Shown: positions 37,058 to 46,348 of the stretch, one piece after another
How the letters are laid out: every line of letters starts with the position of its first letter
Numbering within the stretch: position 1 is the stretch's first letter
Assembly (NCBI GenBank): GCA_041594355.1
Contig: JBFHMM010000001.1
Span: forward strand, 1 to 64,000
DNA: 64,000 nucleotides
Origin: JAIUZI01 sp041594355
Lineage (GTDB): Bacteria > Pseudomonadota > Alphaproteobacteria > Rhodobacterales > Rhodobacteraceae
Reading direction: 5' to 3'
Notes under the pieces: model-generated
Database searches by the model: none
What the model was told of the DNA's origin: nothing
What the model saw: the letters and a program-made list of their open reading frames with translations, nothing else
Made by a program: the position numbers and the translations under genes

Positions 37058-37362
37058 GGTGCGGCCTCTCCCAGATCCGTTTTTTTGTCGGGTTACTCAC
37101 CGGGCCCCCGGTGGAATACGCAGGCCCGGATCCGTATCAAACTCAGTATTTTTTGTAGGTTCGAGCCGCAACGGGAAAGCCGCGCTTTTTTGGCGCATGT
37201 TGCCCGTTTTATACTTTCCGGAAGGAAATGACGCTTCGATGACGGGTTTTCCCGGCGACGGCGGGGCTTTTGACCGCTGGCTGCCGGACGCCGGATTTGC
37301 CAAACTGCCCGAACCGCCGTGAACCGCCCCGGACCGGGTCGCGCGGCAGAGGAGACTTGTGC
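37058..37362. other. Divergent promoter region between sulfotransferase operon and acetyltransferase
   Basis: There are 305 bases with no convincing gene. A TATACT box (about 37211) lies on the plus strand, but no well-spaced -35 was found. An AGAGGAGA ribosome site precedes the acetyltransferase ATG at 37363. Confidence 0.45.
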
Positions 37363-38037
37363 ATGGACTTCGACATCGCCGATCTGGTGAGTGGCCCGAC
37401 CCCGTTCGAGAACTGTGTGGTGCATTGCAGCGAGGCGGTTCTGAAACGGCTGCGGTTCGCGGTGCACGGCCGTGCCGATCTGCCCCGGCGCAATTACCGG
37501 GTCTCGATCCCCGATCCGGACTTTCGCGGCAAGGTCTCCATCCTGATGGGCCCCGGCGGCGGCGAAATCGAACTGGCCGGGCGTGGCCCGATGGTGGCCG
37601 ATTTCCGCATGTGGCGCGACGCCACCGTGCGGATCGGCGACAAGACCACGATCAACGGCGCCCGCATCGTTGCCGACAATGCCGACATCGTCATCGGGCG
37701 CGACAACCTGTGGTCGGACGAGATCATCGTGCAATCCAACGATCAGCACGGGATCGTCGATCTGAAGACCGGGCAGTTGAAGAACACCCACCGCCGCCGC
37801 ACGCGGATCGGCGATCACGTCTGGGTCGGGCGGCGCACGGTGCTGATGCCGGACCTGACGGTGGGCGACGGCGCGGTAGTGGCGGCCGGCGCCATCGTCA
37901 CGCGAGAGGTGCCGCCGCGCTGTATCGCGGGCGGCAACCCGGCGCGGGTGATCTCCAAAGACACCTCGTGGTCGCGCCAGCCGGGTGGGCCCACCCCGGC
38001 CGAAACCGACTATTATGGCGAGGACTGGCCGGGCTGA
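37363..38037 (+). CDS. Hexapeptide-repeat (left-handed beta-helix) acetyltransferase
   Basis: 224 aa from the ATG at 37363 with AGAGGAGA eight bases upstream; the longer open frame is not supported. Hexapeptide repeats run from about residue 75 to 200 (ATVRIGDKTTINGARIVADN, then RTRIGDHVWVGRRTVLMPD and VGDGAVVAAGAIVTREVPP), as in acetyl-CoA O-acetyltransferases of the WbbJ/Maa type. It probably O-acetylates the glycan or a precursor. It ends overlapping the converging sulfotransferase by 25 bases. Confidence 0.85.
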   Translation: MDFDIADLVSGPTPFENCVVHCSEAVLKRLRFAVHGRADLPRRNYRVSIPDPDFRGKVSILMGPGGGEIELAGRGPMVADFRMWRDATVRIGDKTTINGARIVADNADIVIGRDNLWSDEIIVQSNDQHGIVDLKTGQLKNTHRRRTRIGDHVWVGRRTVLMPDLTVGDGAVVAAGAIVTREVPPRCIAGGNPARVISKDTSWSRQPGGPTPAETDYYGEDWPG

Positions 38038-38801
38038 GCCCCCGGCGGCGCGGCCCCGGTGCCGCCCTCTGACAGCGCGCGTTCCAGGCTGACGTTGCGC
38101 AAATGGTCCAGTTCAGCGGCATCGAACACCGGCGGTATCTCGACCGGCGGGCCGCTGGTCTCGTTGCGGCGGGTGCGCTTGTCCTTGACCAGCCGGGCCC
38201 GGGACGCGTCCAGCCCGAGAAAACCGAGCACCCGCCCGGTGGCCTCCGGCCCCGTCACCAACTCCTCGAAATCCAGATCCAAGACCCGGCGCACCCCGTG
38301 GCCGCGCAGCATCGCATGGATCCCCGCGACCATGGCCATCTGCACCCGGGCATCGGCGATGACCTCCTCGGGGCTGACACGGGAAAACCGCTTTGGCCGC
38401 CAGAGCTCCTTTTCCACCCGCAGCAGGCATTCCGACCGGAACCGCCGCACCAGGTCGCGGCGCCACAGGACCACCACCGCCGGATCGTCCGCCAACACCC
38501 GGTTCAGCAAATAGGCGTTCTGTTCCAGGTAGAAATGCGAATAGAGCGCCTTGAACCCCTGGCACGGAACATCCGGCTGCGCCAGCATCAGCCGCAGGAA
38601 CCCGTCGGGATCGTCCTGGCGCATCTGGGGGGTCAGACCGGGGATCTGGCTCAGCTTGCCGACCTTGTTGGACAGGCCCAGAATCCGGTTCTTGCCGAGG
38701 ATCTCGCCGTGGCACAGCACCCCGGTCTGGACATTGATCGCCAGCCGCAGCGCGGTGCTGCCCGACCGGGCAGGCGAGACGATCAGGAAATGACGTGTCA
38801 T
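38013..38801 (-). CDS. Sulfotransferase
   Basis: 262 aa. LIVSPARSGSTALRL (residues 6-20) is the PAPS 5'-loop; VLWRRDLVRRFRSE (111-124) is the 3'-phosphate motif. Overlaps its upstream neighbour by four bases (ATGA). Last gene of a seven-gene minus-strand run starting at 46222. The C-terminus is a Pro/Gly-rich low-complexity tail. Confidence 0.82.
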   Translation of the reverse strand: MTRHFLIVSPARSGSTALRLAINVQTGVLCHGEILGKNRILGLSNKVGKLSQIPGLTPQMRQDDPDGFLRLMLAQPDVPCQGFKALYSHFYLEQNAYLLNRVLADDPAVVVLWRRDLVRRFRSECLLRVEKELWRPKRFSRVSPEEVIADARVQMAMVAGIHAMLRGHGVRRVLDLDFEELVTGPEATGRVLGFLGLDASRARLVKDKRTRRNETSGPPVEIPPVFDAAELDHLRNVSLERALSEGGTGAAPPGAQPGQSSP

Positions 38802-39787
38802 TGCAACGGCTCCTTGCGTGGGGCGGGGGCCAGGCTGAGCCAGGGCGCGGCGCGCGCCATGACCCTGGCCAGACGTGGCGGCAGGGCCTGACCGGCGGCG
38901 GCCCCGATCCTCTCCAGATCGGCCTGCAGCCTGTCCATCTCCGGCAGCACCGGGTTGCCGGCCCAGAATTTCAGCGCCGGCAGCGGCCCCAGCAGACGGA
39001 CCAGCGACGCATTATAGGCGCTGCGCGCGCGCAGCCGCGCGGCGTCTTCGTCGGCGATGTAAAAGGCACGGCGGAAGGCAGCATGGGTGCCGGCCAGATC
39101 GCGCAGGGCCGCGTAATCCAGCGCCGGCAGCTCCAGCTTGTTGGCGGCCAGCTTGTAGACCAGCAGGTTGCCCCCGATCGAAGGGTTCATGTCGCCCTGC
39201 GGGATCGCGCCGGGGGCAATGTCCAGCCGGGTGCAGACATCGGCGATGATGTCGCCGTCCTTCAGCCGCGACCGGTCGTACCAGCACAGCTCCAGATCGC
39301 CAATCGCGCGCCAGCGCGCGGCAAAGGGGGCCAGGTCGCCCAGGCCCTGCACGAATTTGCGGAACGGCACGAACCGGGGCTGGTTCTGGATCATCTGCCG
39401 ATACCCCGAAACCGCGTAATCCAGATGTTCGCGCAGATAGCACAGCACCCGGATGCGGCCCACATCAAGCGCATCGGCGAAATCCCGCAGCCGGGTCAGG
39501 TCGGTCAGGTTCTGGAAGGCCTCGCTGGACAGCAGGATCCGGGTGTGATGCGGCTCTAATTCGCCACGAATGGCGGCGGCGATATCCGCCAGCCCCGCCC
39601 CGTCGGACTGGCCGGAATGGCACTGCGCGGCAATGGCGTGATGCGCGATGCGGTTGGGGCAGCCCGCCCGCGGATACAATACCCCCTGCCCGCTCAGGTG
39701 GTCGCGCGCGCCACCCAGGAAATGCTGCAACGAACTGGTGCCGGATTTATGACGCCCGATGTGCAGGATCAGTTCGGGGGCGCTCAT
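38798..39787 (-). CDS. Sulfotransferase-like protein
   Basis: 329 aa. ILHIGRHKSGTSSLQHFL (residues 7-24) is the PAPS 5'-loop, close to that of the 33183 gene. The 3'-phosphate region reads VLCYLREHLDYAVSGYR (114-130), with Glu in place of the usual Asp/Asn-Pro. Joined by ATGA overlaps to both neighbours, so all three are co-translated. Confidence 0.78.
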   Translation of the reverse strand: MSAPELILHIGRHKSGTSSLQHFLGGARDHLSGQGVLYPRAGCPNRIAHHAIAAQCHSGQSDGAGLADIAAAIRGELEPHHTRILLSSEAFQNLTDLTRLRDFADALDVGRIRVLCYLREHLDYAVSGYRQMIQNQPRFVPFRKFVQGLGDLAPFAARWRAIGDLELCWYDRSRLKDGDIIADVCTRLDIAPGAIPQGDMNPSIGGNLLVYKLAANKLELPALDYAALRDLAGTHAAFRRAFYIADEDAARLRARSAYNASLVRLLGPLPALKFWAGNPVLPEMDRLQADLERIGAAAGQALPPRLARVMARAAPWLSLAPAPRKEPLQ

Positions 39788-40491
39788 GACAGCTCCGCGA
39801 CCCTGTCTCTTGCCGCCTGCAGCACCGTGCGGTCATCGGTGTTGGCCGCCTCCAGCAGCCTGCGCACGCGGGGGCCGATCGGCGGCGGCACCCGCCTGGT
39901 CGAGGTATTGGCCCGTACCGAGCGGGGGGTGAAATCGGGGTAGCTGTGGGCCAGCGCCGCCGCGAGGCGGCGCAGCGTGCCGTCGAAGTCCTCGACCAGA
40001 CCGACCACGCTCAGCAGGTCGAGCGCCCGCAGCGCCCGCTGCAGTTCCGGCTCCGGTCCGGGCAACAGGCTGGCCAGCCTGTGGGTCTGGAAGTTGCGGC
40101 ACTGGCGGTCTCCGGGGCGCGCCAGCCGCGTGGTGACATAGCCGCGCAGATCGTGCTGCTTGGCCAGTTCCGCGCCCCATGTATCCGCCTGCTGGCGGCG
40201 TTCGAACCGATAGGCGGAGCGCACCCGCTCGACCGGATCGCGCAACAGCATCACGGTGACCAGATCGACGCCCTCAATCCGCGGCACCGGCCCCAGCGCG
40301 GTATGGGTGGAAAACGCCACCGCCCGCGGGTTGGCGCGGATCCAGCCGGCCACCGCCGCGCTGTTGTCGGGCGGGCTGGTGGGAAATTCGGCCGTGACCC
40401 AGCGGTCGCCGAAGTTCTGCTTCAGAACCTGATCCAGCGAGGTGCCCGCATTCTTGAACAGGTGGTAATGCAGGATGACGGTACGGTTCAT
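39784..40491 (-). CDS. Sulfotransferase family 2-like protein
   Basis: 235 aa. ILHYHLFKNAGTSLDQVL (residues 6-23) and MLLRDPVERVRSAYRFE (81-97) form the typical KNAGT / RDPxxRxxSxY pair of the Sulfotransfer_2 family, whose eukaryotic members include carbohydrate and uronyl 2-sulfotransferases. Four-base overlap with the next gene. Acceptor unknown. Confidence 0.86.
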   Translation of the reverse strand: MNRTVILHYHLFKNAGTSLDQVLKQNFGDRWVTAEFPTSPPDNSAAVAGWIRANPRAVAFSTHTALGPVPRIEGVDLVTVMLLRDPVERVRSAYRFERRQQADTWGAELAKQHDLRGYVTTRLARPGDRQCRNFQTHRLASLLPGPEPELQRALRALDLLSVVGLVEDFDGTLRRLAAALAHSYPDFTPRSVRANTSTRRVPPPIGPRVRRLLEAANTDDRTVLQAARDRVAELS

Positions 40492-40536
40492 AAAGTCGCA
40501 AAGCCTGATCGTGGACAGCGGGGACGGTGGAAAGGA

Positions 40537-41628
40537 TCAGGCGTTGGTGATGCTTTCCTCGTCGCACAGCACCTCGAGTTTCTTGGAAACCGCACGCAGA
40601 TGCGCATCGGGCTTGTGCTGTTTCTTGACCTTCTTGGGCTTGGGCTGCGCTCCCATGTCGACCCCGGCGAAATGCTTGAAGAACAGCCGCATCACGTGGT
40701 TCACCCCCTTGGGGGTCACCACCCGGCGGTCGGGCGCGTAATACTTGCCGCGCAGATGCGGGCTGATGATCACCTCGTAGCTGGGGAAATAACAGCAATC
40801 GTCCAGCGTGTTCCTGGCCTTTTCGGCCGCCACCCGCAGCACCGACTTGGTCCAGACGGTCGAGGCATAGATATGGCGGTCCTCGAAGGTGGCGTTCACC
40901 GACACCGGCGACACCGTCAGGATGAATTTCACATCCGGATTCTTCGAGCGGATGAACGTCAGCGCGTCGATCAGATCCTGCGCGGTCTCGGCCTCGTCGA
41001 AATTCTTGAACTCGACGACCGAGGGATCATAGATGCCGCCCGCCACGCCGGGCGCCAGCGGAAAGACGGCGCCGTCGCGGTTATCGACCCAGGCCTCGGT
41101 CATGCCGAGGGTGAAGATGAAATAATCCATCTCCTCGACCATGTGACGCACGGCGGCCAGATGCTGGTCCTGGTCGGCGGCCAGCTCCTCGGGGCTGGCA
41201 TAGCCGCCGGGCTGCATCTGTGGGCGGAACGGATCGACATAGGTGCCCTCATCGGGGCCCGGCCAGCAGGTGGTCAGCGGTTCGAATTCACCATAGGCGC
41301 GCAGCAGCAGCTGTTTCAGCTGGCGGCAGGTATAGACATTGCCATAACGCGCCGAGAACAGCCCGTAGTGATGCGCCTCGGCCACCTTGGGCGGGATCAG
41401 CGGGTGCGGCTTTTCGGCGATATAGTGGTTGAACCCCGACCCGGTCAGGAATTTCGCCACGGTCTGGGCAAAACAGCTGCCGGCGGTAACCACCTTGTCC
41501 TCGCGGGTCAGGTGAAAGGGCACATCGGTGACCGGATCGAACAGTTCGGGATATTCAAGCCCGGCCTCGTTTTTCCAGAACCGGCAATCGGGCAGCCCCG
41601 CGTAGGGGTGGCGTGGTGTCTCGGTCAT
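40537..41628 (-). CDS. GSCFA-domain protein
   Basis: 363 aa. TAGSCFAQTVAKFL (residues 48-61) contains the GSCFA motif of a family with an SGNH-hydrolase-like fold often found in polysaccharide loci. IFTLGMTEAW and ILTVSPVSVNATF are further family segments. The C-terminus is Lys-rich (KPKKVKKQHKP). It overlaps the upstream SGNH-like gene by ATGA. A role in glycan O-acetylation or esterase editing is plausible but not proven. Confidence 0.88.
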   Translation of the reverse strand: MTETPRHPYAGLPDCRFWKNEAGLEYPELFDPVTDVPFHLTREDKVVTAGSCFAQTVAKFLTGSGFNHYIAEKPHPLIPPKVAEAHHYGLFSARYGNVYTCRQLKQLLLRAYGEFEPLTTCWPGPDEGTYVDPFRPQMQPGGYASPEELAADQDQHLAAVRHMVEEMDYFIFTLGMTEAWVDNRDGAVFPLAPGVAGGIYDPSVVEFKNFDEAETAQDLIDALTFIRSKNPDVKFILTVSPVSVNATFEDRHIYASTVWTKSVLRVAAEKARNTLDDCCYFPSYEVIISPHLRGKYYAPDRRVVTPKGVNHVMRLFFKHFAGVDMGAQPKPKKVKKQHKPDAHLRAVSKKLEVLCDEESITNA

Positions 41629-42338
41629 GCGGTTTCCCTTTCGAAAATCCGGTCCAGCATCAGCCGGCCATAGGCAGCGTTCCCATGCGAGGGATCGTTG
41701 TTGTAAAACCCGCCCTTCAGAAATCCGTCTTCGGTCAGCGCCCCGGGGGCGGCGGGCAGGAATTCGGCCCCCAGCGCCTCGGCCTGTTCCCGGGTCAGTT
41801 CAACCTGAAGGTCATACAGCGTCTTGCGCAGCGTGACAGGCCCGATGCCGCTGTGCAACTTGTCCTTGAAGATACCGAGGTTGCCCAGCACATGATCGCC
41901 GTCGGCGATCGGCGGCGGCGAGCTGAGATGGATGAAGCGGGCGTTGGGGAAATCGGCGTGCAGCTGCGCGGTCATCTGGTCGTGTTTGTGCATCATCGCC
42001 TTCATCGCGTCGCGCATCACCGCACGCGGGATCAACTGGCGCGGCGCGGCATCGTCAGCCCCCGGCGCAAGGCCCAGCTCGGCGCTGCCCACCGCGATCG
42101 GCTCGGGGTGATCCAGCAGGCCCAGCTGATTGTGTTCATTGCCGCCGATACAGATACAGACCACATCCGGGTCCCGGGTCTTGAACCGGCCGGTCTTGAT
42201 CTTGGCGGTCTGGCGCGACCACAGGTCCTTGTTCTGCTTTAGGTTGACGATCTCGACCTGCGCGGCCTCGTCTTCACGCAGCGCCGCTTTCAGGCATTGG
42301 ATATGGCTCATGCCGACCATCAGATATTTGCGGGACAT
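41625..42338 (-). CDS. SGNH-hydrolase-like protein paired with GSCFA
   Basis: 237 aa from the ATG at 42338, after GGGGAGGGATC; an upstream extension in the open frame is not supported. MSRKYLMVGMSHIQCL replaces the usual GDS block I with GMSH; VVCICIGGNEHNQ corresponds to block III (G-x-N) and the C-terminus has DPSHGNAAYG, like the D-x-x-H block V. Probably an SGNH-fold esterase or acyltransferase partner of the GSCFA protein, with which it is translationally coupled. Confidence 0.72.
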   Translation of the reverse strand: MSRKYLMVGMSHIQCLKAALREDEAAQVEIVNLKQNKDLWSRQTAKIKTGRFKTRDPDVVCICIGGNEHNQLGLLDHPEPIAVGSAELGLAPGADDAAPRQLIPRAVMRDAMKAMMHKHDQMTAQLHADFPNARFIHLSSPPPIADGDHVLGNLGIFKDKLHSGIGPVTLRKTLYDLQVELTREQAEALGAEFLPAAPGALTEDGFLKGGFYNNDPSHGNAAYGRLMLDRIFERETA

Positions 42339-42449
42339 GATCCCTCCCCAGGCGGATAAACAGTATTGGGCACACCCGAAATCTCCGGCCGCAGGCCCTT
42401 TGGTCAGACTATGCCATTGCTGGCGGGCGGGGAACAAGACACGGCGGCG

Positions 42450-45400
42450 TTATTCGGTCTCCCGGCGCACCCGGTAGTGTATTCCGGCGGCAATCGGCCC
42501 ATCGATCCGGGTCGGCGGGCCGGTGCGCCAGGCGATTTCAAGGCTGTCGATGCTGGCCGCCTGCCCCAGCCCGAAATGCACCCGCGGCGCGTCAAAGGAC
42601 ATGAATCCGCCGCCCGACTGCACCTCGCGGGTCTGGGTCCGGCCACCCGCGTAGGTGATCGTCAGCCGCGCGCCGATGCCATCGCGGTTGCCGGCCATAT
42701 CCTCCAGCGAGACGGTGATCGATTTGGCCGTAGTGCCGTTGGCGGCCGTGTTCACGAAAGCCGCCAGCGGGCCGTTGACCGTATGGGTCACCAGATCCAG
42801 GTCGCCGTCGTTGTCGATGTCGAACGCGGTGGCGGCGGCGGTCATCAGGTAATCCTCGAGCCCGAAGGGACCCGACATTTCCACAAAGCCGCCCTGGCCG
42901 TCGTTGTGGAAGAACAGGTTCGACGGGCTGACCTCGTTGGGGACCCAGGTGCCGTTGACCACATAAACGTCGAGCCAGCCGTCGTTGTCGAAATCGGCGA
43001 TCTTCGTGTCCCAGCTCCAGCCACCGATCTCGAGCCCGCGTGGCCCGGCGGTGTCCGTGAAAGGCGCGGCGGGGTCATCGCGTTCCAGCAAGACGTTCGA
43101 TCGCAGGACCTGCGGAATCGCGGCCTGCGATTCCGCCCCCGTGATCGCGCGGGGCGGCGCGAAATGGATATCGCAATAGGCGCGCGGAATCACCTGATCG
43201 GCGGCGATCAGCTTGCACAGGGCCGGATCGCGGCGCTGGATCGCCAGATCCTTGACCAGCATCGCCTTGCATTCCGCACCGTATCGTCCGCTCAGATCGG
43301 CACAGCGCCCGGCATAGGTCGGGTCGAAATTATTGCCCGCCTTGTACCAGCGCTTGATCGCCATGTTGGTTTCACAGGCCGCCTTGTCACCGGCATCGGC
43401 GATGGTGTCGCAATAGCGCTCCAGCGGCTGCATCTTCAGCGTCTCCGACACCCCCGAAGACCGCCCCGCGATCTGGGCCAGATAGACCTCGGGCACCCCG
43501 TCGTTGAACAGGTCCGCGGATTTCACCGCCATCGTGGTGGTGGTCGTATGCGGGATCAGCCCGTCGCCATGGGTGATGGCCCGAAGATTGCCCTGCCCGT
43601 CTCCGACATAGAAATAATCCGGGATCTCAAAATCATTGCCGATCACCATGTCGGCGGCGCCGTCCAGATCCAGATCGCTGAACAGCACCGACAGGGTCTC
43701 GCCCGGGATGCCCGGCAGATCGGCAAAGACCGACCCGTCCAGCGGCGTGCCCTTGCTCAACAGCAGCCGGTTGCGCGATTCCTCTCCCGGCACCCGCCGG
43801 TACCAGCCCGCCGCCCAATTGCCGAGCGCGGCGTCGAGGAACCCGTCGCCGTTCACATCATCAAAGGCCAGCGCCAGGCTGAGCACGGCATTGTCCCTGT
43901 TGGGCACCGGCTGTGGGGTCGGGTCCAACACGCCCTCGCGGTTCCACAGCACGTAATTACCCTGCAGGTAGCTGGCCAGGAACAGATCCGGCCAGCCGTC
44001 GCGGTTCAGATCGTTGAGCGCGGCGTTGAACACGGGCAGGCCCGTCAACGGCTCTGATACGGGCGGATCGGCTGCAAACCGGCCCCGGCCATCGTTGCGA
44101 TAGACATACAGCCCGCGCTCGGTCGAGGCGACGACCAGATCCAGATCACCGTCGCGGTCGATGTCGCCGGAGCTCAGGCTGCGACCCTCCCAGAACGGCG
44201 GCCACATGTCACGCATGGTGAATTCAAGCGGCTTGTCGATCCCCAGTGCGCGCGCCTCGCGGCGCCGGAACGGGGTGTCGCCCTCTCCCGAGGGCGGCGC
44301 GTGGGGCTGTGCGGTCAGGGTGATCCGGTCCGCATCATCGCTGCGGATCATCGGGCCTTCGATCGTCGTGGCGTGGGCGGGGCGGAACAGCACCTGCTCG
44401 ACGCTCAGCAGCAACTCCAGCGCGCGGTCGCTTTGCCAGTGGTGGTAGCGCTGCGCGCCCAGACCGGCGATCACCCCCAGGCCGGCCACCGCCAGCGCCA
44501 GCAGCAGCGCGGCGCGCAGCGCGATGGTCTGCGCCACGATAAAGAAGGAATAGACACTGAACGACCCCAGCGTAAACACCAGCGCCATGACAAATCCCGG
44601 CTCCAGCCCGGCGGTCATCAGCGCACCGGCGGCCACCACGTCAAAGGCGATCGGCACCGGCAGGAACACCCCCACCGCGGCCACCACCAGCAGCGCCAGC
44701 AGGCCGAACGTCAGCCCCAGCACCGCATCGCCCGGCAGCAGTGTCGCCACCAGAGACCCCAGAAACCCCGCCAGCAGCATCAGCGGCACGGTCATCCGCA
44801 CGATGTACCACAGGTTGGCCAGAAACAGCCGCCCCGTCGCCAGCATCGCCGTTCCGATGCTTTCGCCGCCTTCGTCCCTCTGCAGTTCAGCCGCGCTCCA
44901 CGGCGTCGGCGCCTGCTGATCAGGCGCGGCCACCAGCGCCTCGCCCGGCAGGGTCCGGCAGATCAGCGGCACCAGCACCAGGATCAGCAGCAGGCTGAGC
45001 GCCACCTTGGTCACCGCCATATAGACCGGCAGCAGGCTGAACAGCATGGTCAGCACCACCACGTTCAGCGTCGGCGAGGCCATCATCGCCGACAGCGTGG
45101 TCTCGGCCCTGAGCCCGCCGGAAAACATGCCGCGCGCAATCGGCGCGGCGCAGTTCACGCAGACTCCCAATGGCGCGCCCAGCACCAGCCCCAGCGCCGA
45201 ATTGGCAAACCGCCCCGAAAAACTGCGCCGCCGCAGAAACGGCACCGCGGTCAGAAAGGCGGCGGCGAAAAGCACGCCGAACGTCATGCCCTTCTTGTTG
45301 GTATTGACCCAGTTCAGGGTCGAATAGAACACCCGTTCCGCCAGCGACATGTCGGCGGTCAGCGCGATCTTGGCCTCGAAGCTCAGCGAATCCTCCAGCT

Positions 45401-45545
45401 GGATGGCCCCCGACATCATCGCCTTTTCATCCAGCGCGGGATAGCGCGAGCTGGTCCAGAACACATAGGCCAGCCCGGCCACGATCAGCAGCGCCAGCAG
45501 AAAGCGTTTTTCAAAATGCGGCTGGATGAATGACTGTTTCTGCAT
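42450..45545 (-). CDS. Permease fused to FG-GAP repeats and a UnbV/ASPIC domain
   Basis: 1031 aa. The ATG at 45545 follows AGGGGA; the open frame extends 70 codons upstream without support. The N-terminal 370 residues form a polytopic membrane part with a CVNCAAPIARG motif (129-139), resembling the ArsP/UPF0718 permease family. From about 455 there are seven or so FG-GAP/VCBS-type repeats with calcium-binding DxDxDG loops (DIDRDGDLDLV, DFDNDGWLDVY, DIDNDGDLDLV). A C-terminal UnbV/ASPIC module (GNRDGIGARLTITY, VHFGLGQ) ends the protein. It would put a large propeller-like domain on the membrane, probably periplasmic. Located inside a sulfotransferase operon. Substrate unknown. Confidence 0.85.
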   Translation of the reverse strand: MQKQSFIQPHFEKRFLLALLIVAGLAYVFWTSSRYPALDEKAMMSGAIQLEDSLSFEAKIALTADMSLAERVFYSTLNWVNTNKKGMTFGVLFAAAFLTAVPFLRRRSFSGRFANSALGLVLGAPLGVCVNCAAPIARGMFSGGLRAETTLSAMMASPTLNVVVLTMLFSLLPVYMAVTKVALSLLLILVLVPLICRTLPGEALVAAPDQQAPTPWSAAELQRDEGGESIGTAMLATGRLFLANLWYIVRMTVPLMLLAGFLGSLVATLLPGDAVLGLTFGLLALLVVAAVGVFLPVPIAFDVVAAGALMTAGLEPGFVMALVFTLGSFSVYSFFIVAQTIALRAALLLALAVAGLGVIAGLGAQRYHHWQSDRALELLLSVEQVLFRPAHATTIEGPMIRSDDADRITLTAQPHAPPSGEGDTPFRRREARALGIDKPLEFTMRDMWPPFWEGRSLSSGDIDRDGDLDLVVASTERGLYVYRNDGRGRFAADPPVSEPLTGLPVFNAALNDLNRDGWPDLFLASYLQGNYVLWNREGVLDPTPQPVPNRDNAVLSLALAFDDVNGDGFLDAALGNWAAGWYRRVPGEESRNRLLLSKGTPLDGSVFADLPGIPGETLSVLFSDLDLDGAADMVIGNDFEIPDYFYVGDGQGNLRAITHGDGLIPHTTTTTMAVKSADLFNDGVPEVYLAQIAGRSSGVSETLKMQPLERYCDTIADAGDKAACETNMAIKRWYKAGNNFDPTYAGRCADLSGRYGAECKAMLVKDLAIQRRDPALCKLIAADQVIPRAYCDIHFAPPRAITGAESQAAIPQVLRSNVLLERDDPAAPFTDTAGPRGLEIGGWSWDTKIADFDNDGWLDVYVVNGTWVPNEVSPSNLFFHNDGQGGFVEMSGPFGLEDYLMTAAATAFDIDNDGDLDLVTHTVNGPLAAFVNTAANGTTAKSITVSLEDMAGNRDGIGARLTITYAGGRTQTREVQSGGGFMSFDAPRVHFGLGQAASIDSLEIAWRTGPPTRIDGPIAAGIHYRVRRETE

Positions 45546-45568
45546 GGGCGGTGTCCCCTGTAGGCAGG

Positions 45569-46222
45569 TCAACTGTTCCACTTGATACCAGTGACTGCAA
45601 GCGTTGGCGCAAAGGCCTCGTAGATGCGTTGCCGCTGCGCCGTCGTCACCTGGTCCTTGCGGATCAGCGGGGTTTTGGAAAACTCGGACTTGGCCCGTGT
45701 GTGCAGCTGGAACTCCGCGATGCCGCGCCTGTCCAGGATCCGGGGCAGCGCCCATTTCAGCCGGTCATAGCGCAGCACCCGGTTGACCATCAGCACCCGG
45801 CGTCCGTTTTCCATCCGGCTGTACTTGTAGTGGTCGACGGGAAAATTCCCGGCCTCGCAATAGCTCTCCCAGCTGGCGTCATAGGCACCATCGGGATTGT
45901 GCAGCGCGGAATTGCGCAGCATGTGAAAATGGCTGATGCATTTCTCGACCGGTTCGCGTTCGACGCAGAACCGGAACATCGCGCCAAAGCGCTCTGCGCC
46001 CAGCAGATCCGCGATCTCCTGCGCGGGCATATGGTTGTAATAGATCGTCTTGCCGCCCGCGTCGGCAAAGTTGCGTGCCCGGTGCCCCGGTACCGGCGGC
46101 AGGATCGGGGTGACGATGGCCTCCTCCTCGAGACGCCCCGACAGGTCCACCTCGATGCTGGTGCCCGCGGTCTTGGTCGTCTTGATGAAGATGAAATTAT
46201 GCCTGAAGGACACAATCGCCAT
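45569..46222 (-). CDS. Sulfotransferase (Sulfotransfer_2-like)
   Basis: 217 aa. FIFIKTTKTAGTSIEVDL (residues 10-27) is the PAPS 5'-loop and FCVEREPVEKCISHFHML (85-102) the 3'-phosphate motif. Clear paralogue of the 16751 gene (KPGKTAGTSVEV, then a YNH...P segment), but without its C-terminal small domain. First gene of the seven-gene operon, 23 bases before the permease fusion. Confidence 0.84.
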   Translation of the reverse strand: MAIVSFRHNFIFIKTTKTAGTSIEVDLSGRLEEEAIVTPILPPVPGHRARNFADAGGKTIYYNHMPAQEIADLLGAERFGAMFRFCVEREPVEKCISHFHMLRNSALHNPDGAYDASWESYCEAGNFPVDHYKYSRMENGRRVLMVNRVLRYDRLKWALPRILDRRGIAEFQLHTRAKSEFSKTPLIRKDQVTTAQRQRIYEAFAPTLAVTGIKWNS

Positions 46223-46296
46223 AACTGGACTTCCCTGCCCGAAGGCGCATCCGCCGCCTGCCCGTCACCTATCTGTCAACCGGGCCAGCGCAACAG

Positions 46297-46325
46297 GAAA
46301 AAGGCCCCGGAACCCCGGGGCCTTT
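46297..46325 (-). terminator. Intrinsic terminator of the fibre-like secreted gene
   Basis: On the minus strand AAAGGCCCCGG pairs with CCGGGGCCTTT around a GGTT loop, and the run continues TTTCC. It lies 24 bases after the stop of the fibre-like protein gene and insulates it from the sulfotransferase operon. Confidence 0.82.
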
Positions 46326-46348
46326 CGATTGCTGGCGGATCGCGTCGA

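Noticed and set aside
40274..40798. Minus-strand 174-codon frame between GSCFA and sulfotransferase genes
   Set aside because: It overlaps two well-supported genes in another frame and is low-complexity.
45546..45755. 70-codon extension of the permease fusion
   Set aside because: It overlaps the coding end of the upstream sulfotransferase and lacks a ribosome site; the ATG at 45545 has AGGGGA.
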